Part shown: piece after piece, positions 34,299-45,571 of the stretch
How positions within the stretch are numbered: the stretch's first letter is position 1
Layout of the letters: each line of letters opens with the position of its first letter
Assembly (NCBI GenBank): GCA_029378245.1
Contig: JARKIF010000007.1
Location: forward strand, 1,984,001 to 2,048,000
Source of the DNA: Roridomyces roridus
Lineage: Eukaryota > Basidiomycota > Agaricomycetes > Agaricales > Mycenaceae
Reading direction: 5' to 3'
DNA length: 64,000 nt
Translations under genes and position numbers: made by a program
Notes under the pieces: generated by a model
Database searches by the model: none
What the model was told of the DNA's origin: nothing
Seen by the model: only the letters and a program-made list of their open reading frames with translations

Positions 34299-36816
34299 TC
34301 ATGGCAACTCCAACCATTTCTCAATCAGTAAACCCAGATTCGGGGTTCCAACCCCTGGAGAAACGTCAGTCAATTTTACAAACGCGACAGGAGATCTTAC
34401 CTGACGCAGCATCCCAGCCAGGCCCACTATGGGCATAAATGAGAAGGTTACTTCCAATGACGGCGCCTATACGAATGATGTCACGTACGCTTGAAATCCC
34501 CCGCCTCTATCCCCTTGCCCTGTACGCTGATTAGTGGACACCAAGACGCCTCAGAGATACGCACATCCTTTGCATCCTTGACTAGTGCCGGAGATAATAT
34601 CGTTGAAAGCCCCGGCAAAGTTGGGCGAATATATCTGTGGATAGCACTGATTAGCTCGGGCGTCTTCTGCAAAGATTTGGGGCGCGCTCACAGAGGGGTT
34701 GATGAAGCCTAGAAGTATCAAAAGGCGCTCTACGTCCACATGGATCTACTCCACTCACCGATGGGTTTTTTACCAGCCGCCAGACGCGCATCATTTACGA
34801 GGGTAATGATAGATGCGACGGTCGGTGTGGCGCCTGAAGTCCCGCTATTGGCAGAGAACACGCCTTCCTCCACAGCGATGAAGTTGTTTCTGTACTATCT
34901 GTCAGTCGGGTGTAACCAGCCGGTGCCACCTCTCACTAGTACTCACGCGTTGGCACTCAGGTCCGGATACGCGCGCCGAAAAAGACTGTAAGTTCTAAAT
35001 CAGGGAAGAGTGGCTCGGAGGGAACCGCACCCCTTTAGCATTGAAATGCTTCAGCTGTCCTGAATTCGTTTTCTTTAGGCGTGCCAGGAACGAGGACACT
35101 GCATCCTTCTGGTATTCTGGCATCTGGAACCGATTGCTGAACCCGCCGCCGCTGAATTCGAAAAACCCATGAGTCAAATCCTGGTTCCAAACCTCCTCAA
35201 CTACGCCGCCGATGGCTCCGCTGACATTCGCCTTGACCTGAGTCCCACCCACCGAGGTGATCCAGGGACACGCTGCCGGCCACCCGGGGTTGAAATGCGT
35301 CGCATTGAGATTCACGGAGCCTGATGAAGTTGGTCAACACGGACTTTCGAGATTTAAAGCAACACACGTACCATTATCATCCAAACAATACCCCCTCGTC
35401 GTCCCCGCCGCGCCGAAATTCCCAGCCGAAAACAGGACAGTGACACCCATAAGCCCAAGCTTGGCAAACTCGTTGCACTGGCGTCGTTCATAAAAGGGCG
35501 ATAGACGGTACTCGAAGTCTGCGCGCGAGTTGGAGATGACGTAGGGCGGCTGGACGGTCCCGCACGAATGCTCCTGGAAATCGCCAATGCTGAGATTCGG
35601 GAACTGCGGATCAAAGGCGAAGTCGTCGCCGCCCTCGGAGGTGCAGTAGGAGCCGTCGACTGCGTCCAGCCATTCGTTGAACGAGATAAAGTCTCCTGCC
35701 GTATCGTGTGAGATTGGTGGATGAAAGGAAGGATGGACTGGGTACCGGCGATCGGGTCGCCGACCTGAAGGAAGGAGACGTTCTGCGGCGCGACGAGCGA
35801 CATGCTGTATTGGAGTATCCACCCGTCCTCTCCAACCCCTGTGCCTGGTAGCACATCCACAACACCTAGTAGATCATGGATTAGACTTCGTCTAACGTCC
35901 TCAAGTAACTGACCTCCGTCGATCGACACAAACAAGGGCGACTTGCCGACGAGACTCGGTGAAAAATTTCCAAAGAAAATATCGAGGTCGGACTGGAGAT
36001 ATGTATTCGTGGCTTGACTGACTGGAAATATATTGAGGCCAACGTACGTCCTGTTGCCGCCGCCGCCGACTTACCTATACCGAAGCTGTTTCTATCCGTA
36101 GCCTGCGGCACATAGGTTATGTTGTACAGCGCACGGATGCATGCGGGTGTAAAGACTTGATCACAACCGGCCGGGAGTGTAGGGTCAACCTCCCGTCTTT
36201 GCGGCGAGCTCGCTACTTGACGTTTCAACGAACGATTGAGCTTGATGTTCGGCTGCACAGTCGGGGTGATAATTTCAATGTGGTGAGCAATGTGTCCAGG
36301 GAGTGAGTAAGAGTCACAGGCTACGATTTTGAGTCTTGGTGAGTGTGAGAAATAATATGGCAACTCACCGACGTGCTCCTCGCCAGATTCGTGGCTGTAG
36401 ACGTGGTATTCAGCCCCAATGAGCTGCTCAACCTCATCCACGGTGGCGTTCTCGACATGAATCCACGCCTTGTTGTGGGCAAGACGCATTCTTCCCGCAA
36501 ACCCCGCCTCTTCAAGCCATGCGCCGACAGTGTCCGCTGTCTCGTTGGCGGGCGCGAATATCTCCGCGACCTTATCGGGAGACCAATGCTGTGCGTACGA
36601 CGGAGATTGGGGATCGGAGACAGCCATGAGATGTTCAGCAAGGCTGTCGATGTTGCGCTGCTTCAAGCCGATCTTCAGGGGTACGATGACATGGCCTTCG
36701 AGTCGCCGAGAGTGAGTAAGAGAGGGATGGTGTGCCCTTTCTTCGTGCACCACGGTCGGCGTGGAAGACTGAGCTCGAGTTGCGAGCAATACTGAGAGCG
36801 CGAGAATGAGACGCAT
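34299..36816 (-). CDS. Sedolisin-like (S53, tripeptidyl-peptidase type) protein with altered active site
   Basis: Secreted S53-family protein. ATG 36816 gives a signal peptide (MRLILALSVLLATRAQS), then a pro-domain (HVIVPLKIGLKQRNIDSLAE, HWSPDKVAEIFAPANETADT). The mature part contains ACIRALYNITYVPQATDRNS, DLDIFFGNFSPSLVGKSPLF, the family-equivalent GEDGWILQYSMSLVAP, MGVTVLFSAGNFGAAG, CPWITSVGGTQVKANVSG, FEFSGGGFSNRFQMPEYQ and the nucleophile SANSGTSGATPTV; it ends GVGTPNLGLLIEKWLELP at stop 34299. More than ten introns; all exons stay open. In active sedolisins the first site is E-x3-D and the second SGDxG. Here the Asp is Ile (codon 35816-35818) and the oxyanion Asp is Asn (35418-35420), while the Ser (34835-34837) is kept. 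The protein is probably not a normal peptidase. Confidence 0.82.
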
Positions 36817-38991
36817 GAGTTTGGAGGGTAGTCGTGAGCTCCAGGGTCTTTTTATCCTGACGGGTCCATCCTTACGGCCCTGCGCAGTACTGGAAGGCTG
36901 CTGCGGTGTCAGCCAGACGTCAACGATGCTGCTTCGGCCTGCGACTGAATCCGTTTGCTGCTTTGGCAAATGAGCTCCCGCAAGTAGGGCCGCAGGTTGG
37001 ACGGCCTGAAGGACAGTTTTACGTGGAACACCGGAGCATAGAATTGAAATTGAAACAGGCTCAAAGGCGTTCGTTCATTGAGTGCGTCCAGGACAGATTC
37101 CGCAGTGAGAGTTCCAAGTGTAATTTAGGACCACGGGCTTGAAGAACTTCCAAGTTTCCCGCTGCCAACAAGTTGTGAGGCATACGACCCGTGTCAGAAG
37201 CACCCGAAATTCCGAATTGTCTGCGCTCATTGCTTGTCGAGGTCCCGAGGAGGTGTTACTGATTTTCATTGATAAGCTCGGATAAGCACATAGGCTGCGG
37301 ACGGAGAGCGAAGGGAGGCTGACAGACGAGACGAAGCCGACAACTGCAGAGGTTTCAGTGCTTCAGTGGAGGAAGAAAGAGAGGGCGCTGACTGCCGAGA
37401 TCAACCTGATGTGAATCAATTTCTAGCCAACGGAGCCGAGACAGCCTCTTGTCATTTCCCATTAAAATTTCCCTTTGCTCGTTGGCGCTGCAGGCCATCC
37501 ACTTCCCTCAACGACTCACTGTTGAACCAAGAGTCCTCTCCTCGGGAATGTAGCATGGGCCACCCGAATATCAAAATCCTTTGGCGGCTTTGAAGCAATC
37601 TTGAAAGCCCTTGAGGACACAGCCTGGCCTACCGTCCGAGCTACCGACCACCGTGGAATCTGGGGGCGGTGGGATCAGGTGCGTCTCACTGCAACGTTTA
37701 GTACGACGCGTCTCTCAAACCAACCTGATAGTGTCGCGACTCACGCTCCCGGTGGCATCCATATCGGATCTCTCGGAAGCCTGCCCTCCCTCGAAAACGA
37801 CGCGGCGCATGGGGTCTTCTGGGATGAAGATGACGCGTTCCCGTCCCAAGTTGACGACTTGTCGTCGCACCCCTCGTTCTTCGCAGGCTGGCCGAGGGCC
37901 GAGGCGTGTCGTCAGGAGGCCAATACATACAGGTGGGAACGTACGGGGGCATCCTTACACTTTATCGTCAGCTTTCGATGCCGGAGAGTGTGGCAACGCG
38001 CCTCCGGGCGGGTGTCCTCCTCTTCTGCTGGATCTGCCCTTAATCGGACGTGCTTTGAAGGCGTCGAGTGTCGCTCCAGCGCGTGCAGGGTTCCGTGGTC
38101 TGCCTGCCACCTCCAGGACGAGCGATGGGGCGAGTCGCGCGGTTTCGGGTAGAGACGTCTCGCGTGATGCGCCACGGCGGCATTCCCTCGTCAGTGTTGT
38201 TTGTGCGGAACCGCCACCTAATAAGGTTGGATGATTATCACGATCGGTTTCCCGCAGCTTGCAACGTTAATTGGTTTGACAGATGCCGAGCAGTCGTGGT
38301 CGCCAGGTCCAGGGAGTGTCCAGTGTCGGTGCGTCTGGATGCTGTACTAAATATAAAGAGACGGTGTACACGCTACGGAAGTATGTGAATCACCGCCATT
38401 GAACAGGTGCGAAGCAGACTGTCTCACGTCTGGCAACAACTTCGGCGCATGTGGCAGTCTGATTTTCACTGCAACCGCAACCTGGCCGGCGTGAGGGGTT
38501 TCAATTAAGATCCTGATTTAGATCGCTTCAGGCCAATGCCGATTGTGCAAAACTCCGAGGATTGCTGATTGGTGAATCCGTGTCTGTCAACCCCGCTTAG
38601 CAGCCAACCAAACAACACTTCGCCGCGTTGGTGCCTGTTCGAAGGTCACTAAAAGATGGACCCCTGACCTCAATTTCGAGCGGATGTTTTTGTCCTGTAT
38701 CCATCTCAAGACGATCTTTGGAAGGGATTCTCCCAGTAACCGTGCGCGGATACGATAGAACAGAAATAAAGGGAATATAACCTAAAAGGTACGTGTACGA
38801 CCTGTGTACGAAAATTGGACTCGCTCACACGTCAAAGAATCAAATCTGTCATGCGTGCTTGATTGATCCCCAAGGCCTACTTATACGCACCATCCCTTCC
38901 CAAGAGCCGCTGTTCCGCCGGACGTTATAAGAACCCTCCCACAAGATTCTCGCTATCCCTTCTCACCGCTATCGGCGACTCATCCCTCACC
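36817..38991. other. Intergenic region at the centre of the mirror, no supportable gene
   Basis: This 2.2-kb gap separates the divergent sedolisin-like and permease genes. One plus frame (37,601-38,152) stays open for 183 codons and an overlapping one for 207, but both are Ser/Arg/Pro-rich, lack motifs and disagree about frame. A GC-richer core at 37,600-38,160 could be a decayed gene. TATA-like 'aaatataaag' occurs near 38,347, and 'ggaatataacc' near 38,772 precedes the permease start by 220 bp. Confidence 0.4.
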
Positions 38992-41238
38992 ATGTCGCAC
39001 CCTACAGTGGAATCCAGGAGCCGTGATGTAGAGGACAGCAGACTGTTGGCGCAGCTGGGATACAAACAGGAGCTCAAGCGAGAGTTTACCAAGCTCGAGC
39101 TCTTCGGCTTTGGTTTTTCAGTTAACGCGGTAATCCCGTCGATTGCGTGAGTAGTTTTCTTCTCCTCGCCGTGGCAGGCCCTCATAAAGGCTTTCCAGAT
39201 CGACGCTGTTCTACTCCATGGGTAACGGTGGCCCGGTCGCCATGGTCTGGGGGGTACGAAGCATTCCGCGCACGAAAGGTTTCCCACTCACACATGCTCA
39301 TGCAGTGGGGCATCTCCTCCGTGTTTATCATGTTCATTGCGCTGGCGATGGCCGAGTTGGGATCTGCCGCACCCACGTCTGGTATGTTGATATCATCCCC
39401 TATCTCCTCATTGAAACTGACAGTTTCCAGGCGGCATCTACTACTGGACCCATAAATTCTGTGCCCCCAAGTACCGCAATTTGACCTGCTGGATGGTCGG
39501 ATACCTGAACACTATCTCCTATATTGCCGGTGTTTCTGGCCTCGCTTGGACGTGTGCCAATGTAATCATGGCGGGCGCAAGTATTGGGTCTGACGGTGCA
39601 TTTGTGCCAACTATTCACCAGACATAGTGAGTCTTTCGATTAATCCCTCATCCAGTGCTTAATCTCTGTAGTGGGGTCTTCATCGCTATCTTGATAACCA
39701 TGGCGACTCTCGCGAGTTGCGCCACGAAAGTATTGGCCCGGCTGCAAAATTTCCTCATTGTCCTCAACATTGCGTGCGTGCTGTGCCACTATATCCAGAT
39801 GGTGAATAATTCGAATATAGCCTCGTCTTGGTCATCTGCATCGCATTGCCAGCTGGCAGTCCTTCGGAATTCAAGAACAGTGCCAAGTTCGCGTTTGGCC
39901 ACTTCGAGAATCGTGCGTCGAAATTCCACATCATTACCCTTCTAAGCTAGTATAGTGACGCCGTGGACCAATGGCTTCGCGTTCATCCTCAGTTTTTTGG
40001 CGCCACTGGTATGTGCTAATACGTCGGATTAGCGCCCTGACTCATATAGCTCTTTTTCAGTGGTCAATCAGTGAGTTGGTGTAGCATTCAAGCTGCACGA
40101 TCTGATGCTCGACGCAGGTGGCTTTGACGTCGGACTTCATATATCTGAGGAAGCGCGCAACGCCAATGTCGCTGTCCCGTGGGCAATCGTTTGGGCGACG
40201 GCGCTCGGGTGCCTCCTTGGCTTTGCGGTACTTCCACCGGTCGTTCGGCCACGTGTGAGATACTCATTCCATCTGATTCTTTAGGTTCAGATCGCCTTGG
40301 CCTTTGTCATGGGCCCCGATGTCGGGAGCATCCTAGCTAATGCTGAGCAACAGCCCATCGCCCAGATTATCCTGAACTGTCTTGGAAAGAAGGGAATGCT
40401 GGTTATATGGTCATTCATCTTCATTGCTACGTGAGTCCGATCCCGTATATCCGACCTAATTGCGCAAGCCTTGCTCATTTCCTTACCTAGATACGGGTCT
40501 GGCACCGGTCTGGTACGCATGCCTGCACACCTGTGATGAAACACTGGATCTAACCTTTCTCAGCTCCTGTCATCTTCGCGTCAAACCTTTGCGTGAGTTC
40601 ATCCATTCTTGGTTTAAACGCCGCCATTAACGGTATCTGCAGCTTCTCGCGCGACGGGGCGCTGGTCTTCTCGAAATACCTATACAAAATCAATCCGTAC
40701 ACTGGGACACCCGTCCGTTGTGTCTGGTTCTCGGCCTTTATCGCTGCACTCCTCACTCTCCTGACATTCGCTGGCCCTGCGGCAACTGGAGCTATTTTCA
40801 GTCTCGGTGTCATCGGGCAATATGTTGCCGACTCGATCCCTGTCGCTGCGCGATACCTGGGCGGACAGCCATTCGAGAAAGGACCCTTCCATTTGGGCGT
40901 TTTCGTAAGTCCACGGTTCTGTGGATTTCGAATAACCATGTAACGAACTTGTTTGGCAGAGTAAACCCGTAGCGATGATCGCTTGTGCATGGATGTGGTT
41001 CATGACAATCGTGCTCCTGTTCCCGGCAGCTCCGGACCCCACAGCAGAGACGATGAACTACACTGTCGTCGTCATCGGCGGTGTATTCGCTATTGCGCTC
41101 GGGTACTACTACTTCCCGGTGTATGGCGGAGTGAACTGGTTCAAGGGTCCCATCACCAACGTCGACGCGGGGGACGAGACAAAGTCGGACGGGGGTTCGA
41201 TGGAGAAGAAGAATTCGGGTGATATTTCTCCGCTCTAG
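38992..41238 (+). CDS. APC-superfamily amino-acid/choline permease
   Basis: Plasma-membrane permease of the amino-acid/polyamine/choline type (UGA4/HNM1-like). The start MSHPTVESRSRDVEDSRL and LGYKQELKREFTKLELFGF lead into the first helix. Visible family segments are MVWGWGISSVFIMFIALAMA ELGSAAPTSGGIYYWTH, KYRNLTCWMVGYLNTISYI, FDVGLHISEEARNANVAVP (the conserved HISEE...A motif), LLLSSSRQTFAFSRDGALVF (split by an intron at about 40,585-40,639) and NPYTGTPVRCVWFSAFIA. A hydrophilic tail ends KKNSGDISPL at TAG 41236. About ten introns, all compatible with one frame. Length (about 540 residues) and helix number are normal. The substrate (GABA, choline or another amine) cannot be told from sequence. 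Confidence 0.88.
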
Positions 41239-41715
41239 TTTAGTTGTACATACAGTTTGATAATCTTGGGTGCGGCGGTTTTAATTCTTGTTGTATGTAG
41301 TAAGCTTTCCAAGTTCCTTTACGACATATCCTTGGCCCTGTGTGCCTTGCAACGATATCAGAAGCACTCCGCCGACACGGAAGCATGTTTACAGCAAGGG
41401 GATTCAATTTTCGGGGTAAGGATTTGAAGTGCTGCCTCGGGTTCCTAGGGTGTCCGCGATGCTATCAGTTGAGTCCTTGATAGATGTATCACTGAGTCGC
41501 GGGAAGGGGTGGATCAATACATTCGAAGCCCAGCCAATACTCACGGTGCCCGACCGTTGCAACCATTCAATTCATGTACTATGTACAAGGCAAGTCCACA
41601 ATTCATCAAAACTGACCCAATAAAAGTCTGTAACGAAACCAAAAGGATTAGACGGCGCACGCAGTGGAACTGCTGCTGATCCATGAGTTTCCGGCGCGAG
41701 ATTATCAGCATGCAC
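41239..41715. other. Intergenic region between convergent genes
   Basis: No gene seen between the stops of the permease and DUF6534-2. Nothing repetitive is apparent. Confidence 0.4.
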
Positions 41716-43692
41716 TCACTTCAGAGTCATCTTGTCTTCCCCGCTAGTACGAATTTCCGTTGGCCCAACTTCATCGACCCATTTGATGACCGATGTAGTC
41801 TAAACATGAGCATTTTTTGAAAGGAAGAGCAGAGGAAGCAGACGCACGACGTGAACTGCGTTCGGGGGATGGACCTGCACATCGGCCTGAGTGCGCGTTG
41901 GGTCCGAGAGGCTGTAGTGTGCGCCCATGTTACCGCTGTTCACAGGTCCAAAGTTGAGTGTTTCGATGAAGTCGTCGTGAATCCGGGTGTCGTTGTGCAA
42001 GGATTCGCGTGAGATCAGCCTGAAACCAGAGAGTAATGAGAGAGATGAAGCAAGGCAGGTGTCGCACGGACATGCTACAAACGGATATCACGTAGACTGG
42101 ACGCAGTTAGAAGTCGAAAAACATGGGCCGATAAGACTCACGGTGAGCACTGGGCACGATGAAAAGCATGCTAGACGTCTTGGTTGAGATTCCATGGTTT
42201 GAATGAGTAGATCCGAGATGCGTACAAGACAAAAGTTCCGGGCATGCCGACAAACTAGAATATGTTCAATATATCCTGGTGCGATTTTTGAAGGATTCAA
42301 CTCACGAGAATGAGATGGCAAAGAGCCCAAACACTCGTCATTGCCCCTCTGTTCAGCGCATATATCCCCAACTTGTCGAGAGTTGAATCGGTTCTATTGA
42401 CAGTTCAGCAATTCTCCACCTGCAAATCGGTCGGAACTCACCGTCGAATACCGGTACGAGATTTTCTTAGCACGTAGAACAGGATGGCCGTGATTGTGAC
42501 ATCGCACAGAAGGGAAGCACCAGCTTGTGTAGAAGATACCGGCTGTAGGTAGTAGTAAGAACATGGAGCGAACGTGAGTCTCTTGAAAAGTCTGACGTAG
42601 GTCCTTGCTTGAAGGTCGCTGTAGAGATGAACTTTGGCGCTGTATACCAAGTCAGTCAAAGGTGAATTTCGAGATACCAAATTGCACCGTACACCAGGAT
42701 TGTTTGACCTGGAGACAGTTACATAATAATGGAGGTGTAGAGCGTTCAGACTGACCTAACCCTCCACCTGAGAAGCTGCGGGTCAGCCAAACTAAACTGT
42801 CGTCTTCCAACATCCATCTCACCGAACTGTATGAAACCCAAAATGACCTGCAATGCACATGAGATTTGCGCAAAACTAAACAATGGACACTCACCACGGG
42901 AGCCACGAACCTCCAGTCGTGCCTTGTCACTTGCCACGGTAAATAGTCAACGAAAACCAGCGTCTCACAGATGGAAATTCGACTGGCATAAAACCTAGGA
43001 ATGTTTTAAGTTTTGGGGACCGGCGCGGAGTACGAAAAGTGTACATTTGGGCCGTAAAAGAAACAATGAACTGGCCAGCATCCTTTTCAAGTCCATACCA
43101 AATACGACACGATTTCAGCTTACCACACAGCCCAACATGACCTGGATTACCCGTTAGCAATGATACCACCCACGGCCGAGAACCAAGGAACTCACATTGG
43201 CTTCGTACAAAATGACATTTTGAGCATCCAGATTCCCAAAAAGCGTGACATAGTCCGCGTAGTTCATCTTGGCCAAGAAGATGGAATGAACGGTGGAGAA
43301 AAAGCTGTTCGCTAATCAGCCGATTGTCGAGGACATGGGTCGTGTCTTGCCCCAGGATGCCAACCTGCATGGTACTGTTATCGCAAATATCTATCGACGG
43401 TGTGGGGACTGACCACTGTTTTTTGGAGCGGTGGATCCCTCTGGCCGTATGTACGAAAGTATTGCAGAACCAATACCTGCAGAGGAGAATGAGGATCGGT
43501 TTTGGCCACCATGAGAATACAGACAAATGCAATGCCCCACAATCTACCAAAGCCATTAGCAGGGCTGGATCATACTGTGGGAGTGGGAGCCACGCACGCA
43601 ATGTCCAGCGTATATGCAACGAATTGGACTCCCCAGGTCAGAAAGAAAGTGCGGGTGAGCACAGGGACTGCAGCGGGTGGTGTGTCCGACAT
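41716..43692 (-). CDS. DUF6534-type seven-helix membrane protein 2
   Basis: Inverted paralogue of DUF6534-1. ATG 43692 starts MSDTPPAAVPVLTRTFFLTW followed by GVQFVAYTLDIACV. Downstream exons read VLVLQYFRTYGQRDPPLQK, a helix pair equivalent to FSTVHAIFLAIMNY, FIVSFTAQM, VTRHDWRFVAPVV, then YLQPVSSTQAGASLLCDVTI, LFYVLRKSRTGIRR, a stretch matching ALNRGAMTSVWA, and a tail TTSVIKWVDEVGPTEIRT ending at the stop 41716-41718. The tail is shorter than in copy 1 because an in-frame TGA follows DKMTLK. Exon order and most intron positions match copy 1, and nucleotide identity is high in the last helices (by eye about 85 percent). Function is unknown. Confidence 0.72.
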
Positions 43693-44036
43693 TGTGGGTA
43701 TCGAATCACAAGCCCTAGACGGCCCAAGTACTTATATCGTAACTCTCCCACACACCCATACATCTCGGGGTGATGCGAGGACGACGGTTTCGACCATGCT
43801 GTTCTGCGAGTAAATATAGCAGGACAGGAGGCCGCAAATTACCGTACGCGTAGTGCAGGGTCGCGGGAGTGGCGGGATGGTCCAGTCGTTGATGCGGCTT
43901 CGCGTCAGGTTTGCTTGAATTGTGACGGTGTCGGGCATGCTCCCTGAGTAAGAGGAACGGCCGCAAGGCGGGGACCGAGCCCGCAAGGCGGTGTCTGCCT
44001 GTCATGGCGGGCCCACCGTTAGTTCGGGTTCTCGTC
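43693..44036. other. Upstream region of DUF6534-2
   Basis: Holds the DUF6534-2 promoter (TATA-like 'agtacttatat' near 43,730) and then GC-rich sequence up to the start of the Helitron-like element. Apart from that TATA-like word it does not resemble the left-arm promoter interval. Confidence 0.4.
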
Positions 44037-44250
44037 TGTCGGAAAAAGCTGTTTTTAATTATAATCCAATTATAATCAATTATACACCAATTATAAACAA
44101 ATAATATCATAATCAAAACAGCCTTTTATAATTGAATTATAATTGAGGAGAATCTATGAACAAGTGGGCTGGATTTCCCAATTTCGGTGGTAATCTGGTT
44201 CACTGAGGCTGCTGTGTGACCTGTGCACTTCCCGGATAGAGCGTGACGTT

Positions 44251-44277
44251 ACGATTCCTAACCCGTTTAGGAATCGT
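44251..44277. other. Perfect 10-bp hairpin near the Helitron left end
   Basis: ACGATTCCTA (44251-44260) is inverted as TAGGAATCGT (44268-44277) around a 7-base loop and is followed by a T-run and a C-run. It lies about 210 bp inside the left end. It could be a structural signal or a regulatory site; nothing else supports a role. Confidence 0.5.
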
Positions 44278-45427
44278 TCTTTTTATCCCCCCTTTGCCAT
44301 CAGAATACCACCCCACATGACCTCTGCAGGTGCCGATAAATGTCCGTTGATGATCAGCATCATCTTGTTCGGCCGTCAAAGATCGATGCGTTCCGTTGAT
44401 TCGCTTTCGGCCCGACTAAACACTAGCTACTTTATTTCAACTCATCCGCTTCTTGAGCAGTAGATCCGCGGCATGTACTTGGTTGGCAATTGCATACACG
44501 GGCGACTTTACTTGCCCGGCTATTCACACGGCGGCGGAAGGCGGATGCTGTCAGATTGGCTGTCAAGAAGTGGACTCGGATCCATCATCTGGAAACTTAT
44601 GGTGTCCATCTCCGTTACCGTGCGGCTGCTACTACATGTAAGTACATGCTTTCCTCTTAGGCAACAGGTCCATCATCCAGTTTGCCTAAACACAGCAAGC
44701 TAAGTTAGAGCATATTTTGCAGAGCACTGAGAGCGGCAGGACACATGATATTGCTCGGTTACTTGGTGAGTGCCGTACATTCTGATAGACACCTGTCGGC
44801 GGAAATGAGATGTACATGCATGCCGCGCCGAATCCCGAATCCCGACACCTGCTTCCCGCTCTCATCTCCTACTGTCAATGCTGCTCACTCTGTCGCAACT
44901 CACCTGGCTATTTCTACTGGCCTCTCTCATGAATTACACTGCTCAAGGCACTTGTGTACCCCAGCTTCTTCCTGCGGCAGCAACCAGACAATTGGATTCT
45001 TCCCTCGGGCCTCATTCTCGGATATCCGATGGGTCGGATCATCTCTGCGTGCTCTTCGCTGGGTAATCTGACTCTATATAACTTCATGTAGGGCTTTGGG
45101 CTATGGGCTCACCTTGGCTGTAACCAACTCTCCCTGTGTGTTAAACTCTGGCAGTGAGTGATCCTGCCTGCTACTTATGTGATGGATCGAACTTCAAAAT
45201 ATGGAAGATTGTCGTACACACCATGCATTCCATTGCCTCGCCGGTGACACACACACCAATTGGTCTTACCTCACCGGCCCCTATCGTATGTATTTTGTGT
45301 TCAACTGACGGTGTTGCCCGACTGATGTTCTACAGGCCCACTTGAGCACACGGGGGACTCGACCCTTCGGGGTTACGTTGCATTGTGCCTCTGCGAAAGC
45401 GGGGCTACCGGGAGCGGTACAACGACA

Positions 45428-45571
45428 ACTTCATACATTGTGCGCCCATGTGGCAAGTTTATCAATGGGACTTTGCGCCCGCCTTCGGGCATACCCACGA
45501 CTTCATATATTGTGCGCCCATGTGGCAACTTTATGAGTGGGACTTTGCGCCCGCCTTCAGGCATACCCACG
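45428..45571 (+). repeat. 72-bp tandem duplication at the start of the Helitron frame
   Basis: Two adjacent 72-bp units (45428-45499 and 45500-45571) differ at only a handful of positions. As 72 is a multiple of three, the repeat keeps frame and encodes the same 24-residue block (TSYIVRPCG... LRPPSGIPT) twice. It lies at or just before the likely start codons, so it may be leader rather than coding sequence. Confidence 0.8.

Noticed and set aside
37601..38234. Two overlapping 180-210 codon plus frames upstream of the permease
   Set aside because: They disagree on frame, show no motif and no intron-exon pattern; recorded only as part of the intergenic description.
45383..45532. Helitron start at the first codon of the open frame (45383)
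   Set aside because: That codon is TTG. The first ATG in frame is 45533, and the region before it is the 72-bp duplication.
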